From contig CP003083.1 of NCBI GenBank assembly GCA_000306725.1, forward strand, positions 186,001 to 250,000: a stretch of DNA of 64,000 nucleotides, in the 5' to 3' direction. Both the position numbers and the translations under genes were made by a program. Below are positions 8,540-17,013 of this stretch, piece after piece (position 1 is the first letter of the stretch; every line of letters begins with the position of its first letter). Below the pieces are notes generated by a model that saw only the letters and a list, made by a program, of their open reading frames with translations, ran no database searches and had not been told where the DNA came from. The DNA is from Methanolobus psychrophilus R15 (GTDB taxonomy: Archaea; Halobacteriota; Methanosarcinia; Methanosarcinales; Methanosarcinaceae).

Positions 8540-8910
8540 ATAAGTACTTATTCTATCGTTTGTCTTGTCGCTTTGTCCTTCGTGTCTGTCTCTTGTCTGT
8601 CTCCTACATTTGTCTCCTGAATTAACACCCAAAGAGACAAAAACGATAGCTAAAAGACACCAAAATTAGCCATTTGCAACAAGCTTTTCCCACTTTTCCA
8701 AGCGTTCTCTATTATGAGCATTAAGTGTAAAAGGCTTGTCAGCATTCGCATTTTGCTTCATATAATGCAAAGTACCCTTCGAGAAACCTAGTTTTTTCCA
8801 ATCAGTATAAGAAATACTGAGTATTTTCTGTCGTATGTCGCTTGTATCCTGTCGCTTTGTCTCATATTGTGGCTCTACGAAATCTGTCTCCTGTCTCTTA
8901 CCAACTAGAT
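8540..8910. repeat. TGTC/GACA-rich repeat region across the cas1 3' end
   Basis: More than a dozen TGTC units occur at irregular short spacing in 8561-8616 and again at 8826-8905, inside the cas1 coding end. There they encode RQ(E/D)T repeats. The non-coding block is flanked by an inverted pair: CTATCGTTTGTC at 8553-8564 and GACAAAAACGATAG at 8636-8649. The pair could form a stem with the repeats in the loop or act as a protein-binding cluster. Confidence 0.55.
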
Positions 8911-9880
8911 ACTGAGCCAATTCCCTAGTTTTCAAGAACATGACATAACTCCACATTGTCATATTTCCTTGATGACTAACCCTTTTGTTAAACCACAGGT
9001 TAATCTCTTCAGTTAGCTTCTTAGCTCCACTTGGTCTTAGCCTCAGTGAATAATTCTCTGTCCTAATGAAATCCTTGGTTTCCATTTTCTCTGATTCTAT
9101 CAGGCTAATCACTGCAAAATCAACAAGGAAACGGTAAGGCTCTTGCAGATCATAAGCCAAACTATTCTTGCTAGTTGTCATTTCATGCAGAAAACCTACA
9201 TGAGGATCTAGGCCCACAGCGTTAATGGCCCTTAGGCCCTCTGCCTCTAGCAAAGCGTAGCCGTAGTTAAGCATAGCGTTTACCATGTCCCCTGCGCCTG
9301 TGGCTCTCCGGCTTGAGTCAATTCTTGATTCAAAATCGTATTTTTCAGGAATAGCTTTTGAGAACTCGTTCCAGTACTTGTAGACAACTCCGCCCTCAAC
9401 ACCCATTATCTCTTTGATGGATTTTGCCTTCTTCAGTTTCTCAAAGTCCTCAGTTAAATTATAGTCGATTTCAGGATATCGTTGTTTGAGATAATCTAGT
9501 ACTACAAGCGTTTTATCAAATTTAGCTTCAATGAAGTTCTTTGCTATCTTGACTCTTGCTTTTTCATCTTCAAATACACGGTATTGAGCAAACTTTGTTT
9601 TGACATTAGTGCTCTCAGGCGGGAGCATTGTTGTCAATAATTTCCCATCCCAGTTGAGTATTGAAATCTGGACATTATGCTTTATCAGCCATCTTATTGC
9701 ATCAAGTGTAAGGTTCCCGTTCTGACCATAGATGATTACGCTATCAATGTCCATTCTCTTTGGAGAAAACACATACACTTCAGGGTCTTCAGTTGCCGAG
9801 GATCTTCCATCCTTGATATGGAGTTTAGCCCCACTCACTCTAATATCAATGCCATGCCCATTTAGTAAAAGGAATTTCAT
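8666..9880 (-). CDS. cas1: Casposase (Cas1 integrase) with C-terminal HTH
   Basis: The 404-aa protein is the integrase that inserts casposon ends into target DNA by attack on the tRNA-Leu target. Cas1 hallmarks are visible: an N-terminal beta domain (residues 1-85), the helical catalytic domain with Glu162 in IMGVEGG, His232 in GLDPHVGFLHE, and Asp244/Glu247 in LAYDLQEP. These correspond to the E-H-D/E metal site. Past residue 345 it has an extension (IRQKILSISYTDWKKLGFSKGTLHYM) with helix-turn-helix character, which casposases carry and CRISPR Cas1 proteins lack. Its ATG overlaps the stop of the upstream winged-helix gene (ATGA), so the two are coupled. No cas2 lies nearby. Confidence 0.96.
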   Translation of the reverse strand: MKFLLLNGHGIDIRVSGAKLHIKDGRSSATEDPEVYVFSPKRMDIDSVIIYGQNGNLTLDAIRWLIKHNVQISILNWDGKLLTTMLPPESTNVKTKFAQYRVFEDEKARVKIAKNFIEAKFDKTLVVLDYLKQRYPEIDYNLTEDFEKLKKAKSIKEIMGVEGGVVYKYWNEFSKAIPEKYDFESRIDSSRRATGAGDMVNAMLNYGYALLEAEGLRAINAVGLDPHVGFLHEMTTSKNSLAYDLQEPYRFLVDFAVISLIESEKMETKDFIRTENYSLRLRPSGAKKLTEEINLWFNKRVSHQGNMTMWSYVMFLKTRELAQYLVGKRQETDFVEPQYETKRQDTSDIRQKILSISYTDWKKLGFSKGTLHYMKQNANADKPFTLNAHNRERLEKWEKLVANG

Positions 9881-10737
9881 TTAAGATCAGTCCTCAGAGT
9901 ATTAACATTTCCATCAATCACCGCTATATCTATGCCCCGTCTTGCCTGATCCCTTATTTGAGAAAGAACTTTGGCATTTTTGTGCTTACCTTCATTTCTC
10001 AACTCAATTTCAAGGTTGAAAAGCTTCGTCCTATTCTTTTCGATTAACTTAGCAGCATATAGTTTATCATACTCGTCTTTTACATCTGCAAAGTTTTCCA
10101 TTGTCTTGACATCTTCGATTAGTTGTTCAATTACAGTCTCATCATTATACTTGCAAAGTAAGGCAATAATATTCCCTCGAAGAACAGGACGTTGTTGAGA
10201 CATAGGTGGTATATTTTTCAAAAGCGATCTCAACTTGGTAAGCATTAAGTTGATGTCGCTTGGTTGAATATTTTTATCCACAATATAGTGGTGAATAACT
10301 ACCATTAGTTGATATGATAATTCAAGGTTTTTTTCACTAAGATTTTTAACTAAAATATCTAATTGCAAGGGTTCTAAAATGTAATAATTTTTATAAGTAT
10401 CCATCTCCCCTAAAGCAGCTATTTTAGCTTCAGAATCATCATCACCAAAGAATTTAAAGATAGCATCAATATGCTTTTTTATTTCTGTATTCTCCTTTAG
10501 CAAAAAGTACTTTTCACGATAATCTGTTGGACTGATACCATATTTTGTAACTTGTGTGGAAGACAATTTTTCTATGAATCCAGCTTCTTTCAAGTCCTCT
10601 AAGTGTCGAACAATTGCTCTGTCGCTGCGGTCACCTCTAAAGGCATCTAAAATATCCGCCCTCTTTACAATTCCATAGCTAGAGAGGTATTCTTTCAAAC
10701 TTTCGTCTAAGTCTTTGCTTTTTCTTTGTTTACTCAT
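9877..10737 (-). CDS. Winged-helix DNA-binding protein coupled to cas1
   Basis: In the 286-aa protein residues 8-65 form a winged helix: LKEYLSSYGIVKRADILDAF, then DRSDRAIVRHLEDLKEAGFIEKL. The remainder is helical, with short leucine-rich repeats, and ends in a basic segment. A strong AGAGGTG Shine-Dalgarno precedes the ATG. The gene shares an ATGA overlap with cas1, and an HTH gene next to cas1 is usual in casposons. It could regulate the two divergent operons or assist the casposase; the sequence does not decide. The divergent promoter region at 10738-10900 contains a candidate palindromic operator. Confidence 0.8.
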   Translation of the reverse strand: MSKQRKSKDLDESLKEYLSSYGIVKRADILDAFRGDRSDRAIVRHLEDLKEAGFIEKLSSTQVTKYGISPTDYREKYFLLKENTEIKKHIDAIFKFFGDDDSEAKIAALGEMDTYKNYYILEPLQLDILVKNLSEKNLELSYQLMVVIHHYIVDKNIQPSDINLMLTKLRSLLKNIPPMSQQRPVLRGNIIALLCKYNDETVIEQLIEDVKTMENFADVKDEYDKLYAAKLIEKNRTKLFNLEIELRNEGKHKNAKVLSQIRDQARRGIDIAVIDGNVNTLRTDLK

Positions 10738-10821
10738 ATGAACACCTCTGTTTTTTTATAAATGTTCTTTTTTCTAAATAATAGACATATTTCTCTAAGT
10801 ATATGTTAATAATTCTTATTT

Positions 10822-10854
10822 ATATGACAACTAACATCAAATTAGATGTCATAT
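10822..10854. promoter_or_regulatory. Palindromic operator candidate between the cas1 and polB operons
   Basis: ATATGACA (10822-10829) and TGTCATAT (10847-10854) are perfect 8-bp inverted arms with a 17-bp spacer. They sit between the divergent operons, about 20 bp upstream of the TATA element of the polB operon. The obvious candidate ligands are the encoded RHH or winged-helix proteins. Confidence 0.5.
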
Positions 10855-10871
10855 TGTAGGTCAAATTTGAA

Positions 10872-10878
10872 TATAAAA
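10872..10878 (+). promoter_or_regulatory. TATA box of the polB operon
   Basis: TATAAAA lies 23-29 bases before the GTG of the 49-aa RHH gene. Archaeal transcription starts about 25 bases after the TATA box, so the message would begin at or next to that GTG and be essentially leaderless. Confidence 0.5.
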
Positions 10879-10900
10879 CATGCGGTTGTTTTAGATATTG

Positions 10901-11050
10901 GTGAGAAAAATACCATCATTAAACAGATTGACAATAACATTGGCTCCCTATTACAGGGAGAAACTTGAATTGATGTCGGACTTTTTGGGTTGTTCCCAGG
11001 CCGAAGTTGTCAGAATTGCATTACTGAAATTTTGGGAGGAAGAGAGATGA
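10901..11050 (+). CDS. Small ribbon-helix-helix protein (49 aa), first gene of polB operon
   Basis: This gene is too short for ordinary ORF cut-offs. From GTG at 10901 it reads VRKIPSLNRLTITL, then REKLELMSDFLGCSQAEVVRIALLKFWEEER. That is a textbook RHH fold: a basic beta strand, helix A, a G.S.AEV turn and helix B. Its TGA (11048-11050) overlaps the ATG of the next gene as ATGA, as also happens between the HNH and polB genes, so the whole operon appears translationally coupled. A TTG at 10898 is an alternative start. It is probably a repressor of its own operon, binding the divergent promoter region. Confidence 0.8.
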   Translation: MRKIPSLNRLTITLAPYYREKLELMSDFLGCSQAEVVRIALLKFWEEER

Positions 11051-11688
11051 GTAGGCCAAGTTTCTCTAAGGACTGCAGGACCTATGGAGAATGGTTGAAA
11101 GCTCAACCAAGAGACACTAAGTATGCAAAGGAGATCATGAGGAAACACCAGATGTTTCCAGACAAGAGCCTGAATCAATTAAGAAACCTCAGGATCAGTG
11201 ATTATGATCTTAGTAAAGCAGGATGGCAAACTTTGACAGCTCAGCAAAAGGCCGAGAGGCACCAATCTTTCCAAATTTTGAGAGCTATGAGAAAAGGTGC
11301 AAGTCTTAGCAAGATGACAGAAAAGCTTGGGATAATCAATAAAGATGCGATCAAACTGCTTGGACGTAACCTGTACAAAGAGAATGGAAAATGGAAGGTC
11401 ACAAAAACGGATAGTCTTGAAGCTGAAATGAGGTTCTATGATCGAAATGCAGGTCATACAACGATAGTAACGATAAGTTCCAAAGACCGCTATTTGATTA
11501 GTGAGTATTTTGACGCGGTAGATAAAACACTGAAAGATGGCGATACATCTCGATTAAAGAAATTCGATAATATCAAGTTTGTGGATAGTGCAGGCAATGA
11601 ACATTCATTTGAAACACGGCTAGAACGGCTTTACGAGATTGAAGAAGCACAGGTTGAACCTGAAACTCAGGAAAGATATGTACATTGA
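11047..11688 (+). CDS. Unknown 213-aa casposon protein
   Basis: The ATG at 11047 is chosen because it overlaps the RHH stop and follows GGAGGAAGAG. Upstream in-frame extension would run antiphase through the RHH gene. The protein is basic and mostly helical, with a C-terminal beta-rich part (TTIVTISSKDRYLISEYFDAVDKTLKDGD) of about 90 residues before an acidic tail. I do not recognise the family. Its place between an RHH regulator and HNH plus polB suggests a DNA-transaction role, perhaps an accessory replication protein, but no motif proves this. Confidence 0.75.
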   Translation: MSRPSFSKDCRTYGEWLKAQPRDTKYAKEIMRKHQMFPDKSLNQLRNLRISDYDLSKAGWQTLTAQQKAERHQSFQILRAMRKGASLSKMTEKLGIINKDAIKLLGRNLYKENGKWKVTKTDSLEAEMRFYDRNAGHTTIVTISSKDRYLISEYFDAVDKTLKDGDTSRLKKFDNIKFVDSAGNEHSFETRLERLYEIEEAQVEPETQERYVH

Positions 11689-11700
11689 GGAGTGGTGACT

Positions 11701-12030
11701 ATGAACAAAGAGACAACAAAAAGAAGTATAAAAAGACAAAAAATGGAAGGACAAACATCACTAAAATGCATTGAATGTGCTGAAGATGATTCTAGAGTAA
11801 TAGAATTACATCATGTATATGGAAGAAACAATTCGGAAAAGATTGTTCCATTATGCAAGAATTGTCATTTTAAAATTACAAAAGAACAAAACAAATTACC
11901 TCGTAGTGTAAGATCAAGTGCTTCATCTCGTGAAGAAAACATTCGATTTATACTGGTTTCCGTTGGTGCGTTGCTTGAAGATATTGGTAAACAACTTCGT
12001 ATGATAGGAATGGAGGTTGATCTAATATGA
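11701..12030 (+). CDS. Small HNH endonuclease
   Basis: The 109-aa protein has CIECAEDDSRVIELHHVYGRNN at about residues 21-42 and VPLCKNCHFKI following. This gives the CxxC...HH...N...CxxCH set of an HNH nuclease. The ATG at 11701 has GAGGAG eight bases upstream; a GTG at 11692 is the alternative start. The stop overlaps the start of polB (ATGA), implying coupled translation. An HNH gene directly before polB is a recurrent casposon arrangement. It is only distantly similar to the 216-aa HNH at 4438-5088. Confidence 0.85.
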   Translation: MNKETTKRSIKRQKMEGQTSLKCIECAEDDSRVIELHHVYGRNNSEKIVPLCKNCHFKITKEQNKLPRSVRSSASSREENIRFILVSVGALLEDIGKQLRMIGMEVDLI

Positions 12031-14690
12031 GTAAGATCGCTGTTAGGGGATACACAGTCAAACCAAACAATTCCCAAAATAATAACTCATACAGTAACGA
12101 CCATCCTTTGAAACATGGACATGTTTTTGTTTTTGATACTGAAACTACAACAGATCAGTATCAAAATATGAAGGTTGGCTTTTTCCAGACATATCATGAC
12201 GGTCATATTCAGGATGAAGGTCTTTTTTATGATCCTCTCATGCTCAACGAGAAAGAAACGAAGATCCTTCAGGACTATTCCAAAGAGCAGAGAATAGAAT
12301 TATACACGGCTGAAGAGTTCGTTGATACTGTTTTCTACCCAGAGGTATTTGATCAAAAAACTCTTTGTGTTGGTTTCAACCTTGCATTTGACATAAGCAG
12401 ACTGGCAAAGTATGGGAATAATTCAAAAGCAAAAAATAGAGGAGGATTCACACTCACTCTTTCAGATAACAGGTTCAAACCTCCTATTGTTATCAAGAAG
12501 CTTGGTGCAAGTAACAGCTTCAAGTTCACAACAACAAAGTACAACACAGGAACAGATTATTTCTCTGGTTATTTTCTTGATGCTCATACATTAGGTACAG
12601 TCTTGCTTCAACAAAATCGATTAAAACTTGCAGACGCCTGTGAATTGCTTGATACAAAGCACAAGAAGATGAAGGATATTAAACACGGTACTATCACCAA
12701 GAAGTATCTTGATTATCTGATAAGAGATGTTGAAAGTACTTTTGATGTATATGAGGGATTGACCAAAGAACTTGATCTTTACAATATTAGTATTCCTCCT
12801 ACCAAAATATACAGCTCTGCTTCCCTTGGAAAATACGCTTTGAAGCAGTTGGGAATTAAACCCCTAAGTGAGCAGAATTTTGATTTTCCTGATCACATAA
12901 AAGGGCAAATAATGACTTCATATTATGGTGGTAGGTGTGAGTGCAAAAACAGGAAAGTTCCAACAAAGGTAACAACTCTTGATTTTACCAGCATGTATCC
13001 AACCGTTACAATGGTAATGGGTTTATGGAAGCTCATGATTGCGGATATCATTGAAACGGAGGATGTAACAGGGGAAATTAGAGAGTTACTAGAAATAATA
13101 AATCTTCAATATCTACAAAGTGAGGGAAACTGGAAAGACTTTGTTGTAATGGTTAAACTTCGTCCAGATGAAGATATATTGCCTACAAGAATGGATTACA
13201 AAGGGGATAATGGATCATTTAACGTTGGGGTCAATTATCTGTCTTCTAACCATAAACTATGGTATGCATTACCTGATGTCATAGCTTCCGTTCTTCTCAC
13301 TGGCACAGTACCAGAGATAATTGAAGCTGTTAGATTTGTTCCAGTAGGCATTCAGGAAGGATTAAGAGAATCACAGATACTTGGAATTGACATTGATCCT
13401 GAATTGGATAATCTTGTTCAGGTGCTTGTAGAAGAGAGGCAGAAGATCAAGATTCAAATGAAAGAGTTTGATCAAGAAAGCCAAGAATATCAACATCTAG
13501 ACAGTAGATCACAGGCTATCAAAATCCTTGTTAATGCCATGAGTTATGGAATCTTCATTGAGCTCAATCCAGAGGATAGGAAAAGTGATATTGAGGTTTA
13601 TGGGCTTGATTCTTTCAATACATCACAGAACAGATATGAAAAGCCAGGTAACTTCTATCATCCCCTATTGGCTGTTATGATTACTTCTGGATCAAAGCTG
13701 TTCTTAGCTATGGCAGAAGCTAAGGTGAAGGAATTAGGAGCTACACACGCTTATATGGATACAGATTCAATTTTTGTTCCTCCTGAGCATGCTCAGCATA
13801 TCATAGATTATTTTCAGCCGCTAAACCCTTACAACCTTGATATTGCTTTGCTGAAACCTGAAAAAGTGGATTATTGGTTTTTTGGGATTTCATCAAAACG
13901 TTATCCTCTGTATAAATTCAGGAAAAACAAAATCATTTTCAAAGATTTCAAACTTCATGGATTAGGGCATTTAACAAATCCATTCTCAAAAGATGGAGGA
14001 GGAGACTGGCATGAGGAAATATGGGATGATTTACTGCAATTTCATTATGGTATGATCAGTTCCAGAGATATTGAAGAGAAATATGCAAACATGTATGCTA
14101 TTTCAAAGCTTTCTGTTAGTACTCCCAATGTATGGAACAGGTTCAAGAAGCTCAATAAAGGTAAACCTTGGAAAGAGCAAATAAAGCCTTTCAATTTCTG
14201 TCTGGTTGGATTTCAGGCAGTTGAAGAGAATGGTAGGGCAATAAAACCTCTTGCTGCCTATTGTGACAATCCGCAAACAATTGTTCATGACCCATTCGTA
14301 GACTATGAAACAGGAGAAGTCATGCAAGGCTCACACTATTTCAAGTCGTTGAGTAAAACCATATTGCAGTATGCAGAGCACCCTGAACATAAGTTTGAGG
14401 GTGATATCGGGATTCTGGAAAGGAGGCATGTTTATGCAGATAGTATCCTTTACATTGGCAAAGAAGCCAACAACATTGATGAAGAAGAGTTAGAGCTTCA
14501 GAGAGCCCAGATTTTTATTGATGAGGAATCTATCAAGCAGAAAATATTGGAACTAACCCCTGAAACAGGTAGGAAGGTTGGCATTGCCTACAGAGGCACT
14601 CTGAAGAGGATACAGGATACAATCAGGCTAACCGGAGACATCAACATGAATGCTAAATTCATGAGAAAACTTGCGGATAAGCTCATGTGA
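12027..14690 (+). CDS. polB: Casposon family B DNA polymerase with proofreading exonuclease
   Basis: This complete 887-aa polymerase should replicate the element. The exonuclease domain comes first: FVFDTET (Exo I, Asp37/Glu39), GFNLAFDISRL (Exo II, near 115-122) and YLIRDVESTFDVY (Exo III, near 229-241). The polymerase domain follows with motif A DFTSMYPT (near 318), motif B KILVNAMSYG (near 500), motif C YMDTDS (near 577) and SSKRY (near 622). All catalytic carboxylates are present. The start overlaps the upstream HNH stop. The 3' 552 bp (from 14139) are repeated at 17014-17565. Bases 13893-14026 are identical to the polymerase of the neighbouring casposon although flanking sequence is diverged. 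Confidence 0.95.
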   Translation: MSKIAVRGYTVKPNNSQNNNSYSNDHPLKHGHVFVFDTETTTDQYQNMKVGFFQTYHDGHIQDEGLFYDPLMLNEKETKILQDYSKEQRIELYTAEEFVDTVFYPEVFDQKTLCVGFNLAFDISRLAKYGNNSKAKNRGGFTLTLSDNRFKPPIVIKKLGASNSFKFTTTKYNTGTDYFSGYFLDAHTLGTVLLQQNRLKLADACELLDTKHKKMKDIKHGTITKKYLDYLIRDVESTFDVYEGLTKELDLYNISIPPTKIYSSASLGKYALKQLGIKPLSEQNFDFPDHIKGQIMTSYYGGRCECKNRKVPTKVTTLDFTSMYPTVTMVMGLWKLMIADIIETEDVTGEIRELLEIINLQYLQSEGNWKDFVVMVKLRPDEDILPTRMDYKGDNGSFNVGVNYLSSNHKLWYALPDVIASVLLTGTVPEIIEAVRFVPVGIQEGLRESQILGIDIDPELDNLVQVLVEERQKIKIQMKEFDQESQEYQHLDSRSQAIKILVNAMSYGIFIELNPEDRKSDIEVYGLDSFNTSQNRYEKPGNFYHPLLAVMITSGSKLFLAMAEAKVKELGATHAYMDTDSIFVPPEHAQHIIDYFQPLNPYNLDIALLKPEKVDYWFFGISSKRYPLYKFRKNKIIFKDFKLHGLGHLTNPFSKDGGGDWHEEIWDDLLQFHYGMISSRDIEEKYANMYAISKLSVSTPNVWNRFKKLNKGKPWKEQIKPFNFCLVGFQAVEENGRAIKPLAAYCDNPQTIVHDPFVDYETGEVMQGSHYFKSLSKTILQYAEHPEHKFEGDIGILERRHVYADSILYIGKEANNIDEEELELQRAQIFIDEESIKQKILELTPETGRKVGIAYRGTLKRIQDTIRLTGDINMNAKFMRKLADKLM
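13893..14026 (+). repeat. 134-bp tract identical to 1454-1587 (gene-conversion tract, copy 2)
   Basis: This is the partner of the tract in the upstream polB, at an offset of 12,439 bp. It ends 112 bp before the start of the 2.18-kb internal duplication. Confidence 0.85.
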
Positions 14691-14714
14691 GAGCTTATTC
14701 CTCTTTTTTATTTT

Positions 14715-15422
14715 TTACTCAAAATTGATTATCAAAGGCATGTGATCACTGTAAGAAATCCACTCATCATGTGTACCGATAGAAACACTATTGGTCCTAG
14801 AAATAACGTCATCAGAAGCAAATATGTAATCTATATGATATTGTTTATCTTTATGTTTTGTAAAATACAATGTTGGCTGCTCAGTTTCACTTCCAAATTC
14901 AATGTTACTGTGGGTATGATAAGCACTGTAAATATTGTACTGACCTAACAAATCAACAACATCTATGAAGTTAATATGATCTGGGTTCTTAGATTTCTTA
15001 TCCCAAAAAACACTAGAATTGAAGTCTCCTACAACAATTGTATTGGATTCTAATAGGTCTTTATAGTAATTCAATGAGTCCCAAATTTGAGTAACATACC
15101 TACCTTTTGAATCTGGCTTTGACCATATAGCAATCAAATTCAATTCATTCATATCTTTTAGGTTTGTTACTTTGACCGGAATAGCATATCTGTATTTTTT
15201 AGAATAAGACGAGTGCATATCTATAATGATATTGTTAAAACTGAAAATGCCCAATCCCATGTTTTCATTGTCCCCACCCCATATTGCTTCATGATAAAAT
15301 TGATTACCATATTTTGTAGGTTTTTCACATTCGGGAACAATTAATAAATCAGGATTATAAGGCAAGATTTGATTGATTTTATTTCGAAGTGCCCTATTGC
15401 AATTCCAAGTTATAATTTTCAT
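14715..15422 (-). CDS. Endonuclease/exonuclease/phosphatase (EEP) family protein, copy 1
   Basis: The 235-aa protein has the EEP (exonuclease III/DNase I-like) motif series: TWNCN at the N-terminus, VPECE (metal-binding Glu), the VVGDFN core, HIDYIFAS and the SDHMP terminal histidine. These enzymes cleave phosphodiesters or phosphomonoesters with Mg2+. No signal peptide is seen, so it would act in the cytoplasm. It is the last gene of a minus-strand unit with GIY-YIG (42 bp upstream) and converges on polB, ending 24 bp from its stop. The encoded protein is identical to that of copy 2. Confidence 0.88.
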   Translation of the reverse strand: MKIITWNCNRALRNKINQILPYNPDLLIVPECEKPTKYGNQFYHEAIWGGDNENMGLGIFSFNNIIIDMHSSYSKKYRYAIPVKVTNLKDMNELNLIAIWSKPDSKGRYVTQIWDSLNYYKDLLESNTIVVGDFNSSVFWDKKSKNPDHINFIDVVDLLGQYNIYSAYHTHSNIEFGSETEQPTLYFTKHKDKQYHIDYIFASDDVISRTNSVSIGTHDEWISYSDHMPLIINFE

Positions 15423-15464
15423 TATAAAAAAAAGTAGTATTGGTAGTATAAATTATTATTGGAT

Positions 15465-16322
15465 TTAATCCTCTTTTTCTTTTTTCCTTATGACATCATC
15501 AAGTGTTTTGATATTTCCGCCATCTTGAACTCTCCATTCTGCCCATCCGTTAGCGGTTCTAGCTAGTACAACGGAAGCAGCCATAGAAGGTGAAGAAAAA
15601 GTAAAGTCTTCCTGAAAAACATAAACACCATTTTCTTCTTTAAGTATACCTTTGTCTACAAGGTTAGCTCTAAAGGTTTTGATACTTTGTTGAATAGAGG
15701 GAGTCTCTTTTACATTTGACTTTGATCCTTTATTGACAATGAATCCTTCTTCTGTATATTCACCCACTGCATCAGCATCTTTGCTTTTGCAAAAGTACAT
15801 GTTTCTCTTGCTACGTTTTACCTGCTCGAAAATAGGATAGCCAAGAGTAGCCATTATAATCTTCAATTCATCAAAGAAACGTAAAACAAAGTCTCTATCT
15901 TGATCTGTTAAAGAAGATCTGGTAGGGGTATTACAGTTTTCCAGAGCACATTTATTGATTAATTTAGCCTGCTCACATGCGTGATTTTCAAGATACTTAA
16001 TATGGGCTTTGTTCAGATTATTCTTTTCTGAGACAAAGCATATGGCCTGATTCCAGAAATCTTTCTCTTTGTTGTGCTTGTTAAGTCTGGTTAAAAGTAC
16101 TTCAGATTCGCCAATATACACCTGAGGCTTCCCAACTTCATCTTTTTCACCTATCAGAAAATAAATACCTGGTTGTTCAAGTTCTGATCTGCTTGAAGCC
16201 TCATCTAATTTAGCTCTAGGAATGGAAACAGCTTTGACAATAGAATCAAAGAACTCGCATATTTTTACTCCCTGTGGGTTGGCATCTGGTAGGTAAATTG
16301 AAATTGTTCTTCCTATTGTCAT
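15465..16322 (-). CDS. GIY-YIG nuclease with C-terminal DUF4357-like domain, copy 1
   Basis: The 285-aa protein has the GIY-YIG core at about residues 52-110: GIYFLIGE, VYIGES, then RLNKHNKEKDFW and a downstream ENHACEQA glutamate. The C-terminal third (GVYVFQEDFTFSSPSMAASVVLARTANGWAEWR) matches the pattern of DUF4357, which often follows GIY-YIG domains. The start MTIGRT is shared with copy 2 and with the fragment at 4356. Only a few residues differ from copy 2 (Glu/Asp, Ser/Asn and Ile/Val before the core, Val/Ala later). It may nick DNA during element maintenance, but this is inference. Confidence 0.85.
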   Translation of the reverse strand: MTIGRTISIYLPDANPQGVKICEFFDSIVKAVSIPRAKLDEASSRSELEQPGIYFLIGEKDEVGKPQVYIGESEVLLTRLNKHNKEKDFWNQAICFVSEKNNLNKAHIKYLENHACEQAKLINKCALENCNTPTRSSLTDQDRDFVLRFFDELKIIMATLGYPIFEQVKRSKRNMYFCKSKDADAVGEYTEEGFIVNKGSKSNVKETPSIQQSIKTFRANLVDKGILKEENGVYVFQEDFTFSSPSMAASVVLARTANGWAEWRVQDGGNIKTLDDVIRKKEKED

Positions 16323-16347
16323 CACTTTTGCCTCTCTTATACCTCGT

Positions 16348-17013
16348 TTACTGAATCCACTTAATGAAATTGTCTTTTAATACGGATTTTATTTTTTCGT
16401 TTTTAGAATTGTCAATTGGATCGTTAAATACGCGATTTTTTCTTGACTGATGATAAATTGGCAATATATCGATACCATCAATTATGTCACTTCTAATTTT
16501 TACTTCACGGACTAAATCGGTAAAGTTTTCTGATTTTTCATATAGCTGTGGGAATAAGCTTGTGGCAGCTCCTCCCATTAGAATAATTGCATTTATACTA
16601 TCAATTTTTAGTAGTCTATCCAACCATTGCCCTAAACATTTTTCACTTTGTTTATTACTGGGAAGCCTATCTTGTCTTGTAAATATACCTGTTTTTTTGC
16701 TTTGAGATATCCTATACCAAGGGTAGCAATTACATGCATGAATCCAAAAAACATGTTCTTTAAAAGTATCAAGATCTTTTGCAGACAAACCAAAAGCTGG
16801 CAATAAGGAATCTATCAAAAAGTTATTTTCAATTGTTACAAGCCCTCCATCAGGAGAATTGCTAGTTTTCCCGTTTAACCAAGCTTGTAATGAAGGTGCT
16901 TGACTGATGAGAAGTATTTTTGGATTTTCAGGACCATGAATTAATGGTTTAATAGAATCTACTTCATCTTTAGACCATTTTTTATTGTTGTACTCAACCT
17001 CATCGTACAAATT
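16348..17013 (-). pseudogene. Uracil-DNA-glycosylase-superfamily-like gene, N-terminus replaced at a duplication junction
   Basis: The 221 residues with real coding character resemble the UDG superfamily. They have LLISQAPS (compare the family 4 GE.PG loop), a central WIHACNCYP, an AIILMGGAATSLF strand and ILPIYHQSRKN in the place of the HPSP.N loop. The upstream junction at 17013/17014 joins it to the antisense of polB. The open frame continues to an ATG at 17202, adding about 63 residues that also appear as an antisense reading of polB at 14103-14327. The original start is therefore lost. A fusion protein could still be made. It lies 25 bp upstream of GIY-YIG copy 1 on the same strand. Confidence 0.7.

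Larger units (their letters stand above)
14139..16322. repeat. 2184-bp internal direct repeat, copy 1 (polB 3' end, EEP, GIY-YIG)
   Basis: The repeat begins AGGTTCAAGAAGCTC and ends at the ATG of the GIY-YIG gene. It recurs at 17014-19197 with constant offset 2875. Most of it is identical; differences concentrate in the last 350 bp, at the GIY-YIG 5' end. Confidence 0.95.

Noticed and set aside
8666-10737. cas1 as part of a CRISPR-Cas locus
   Set aside because: No cas2, effector genes, leader or repeat-spacer array is present. Terminal repeats, target duplication and polB identify a casposon.
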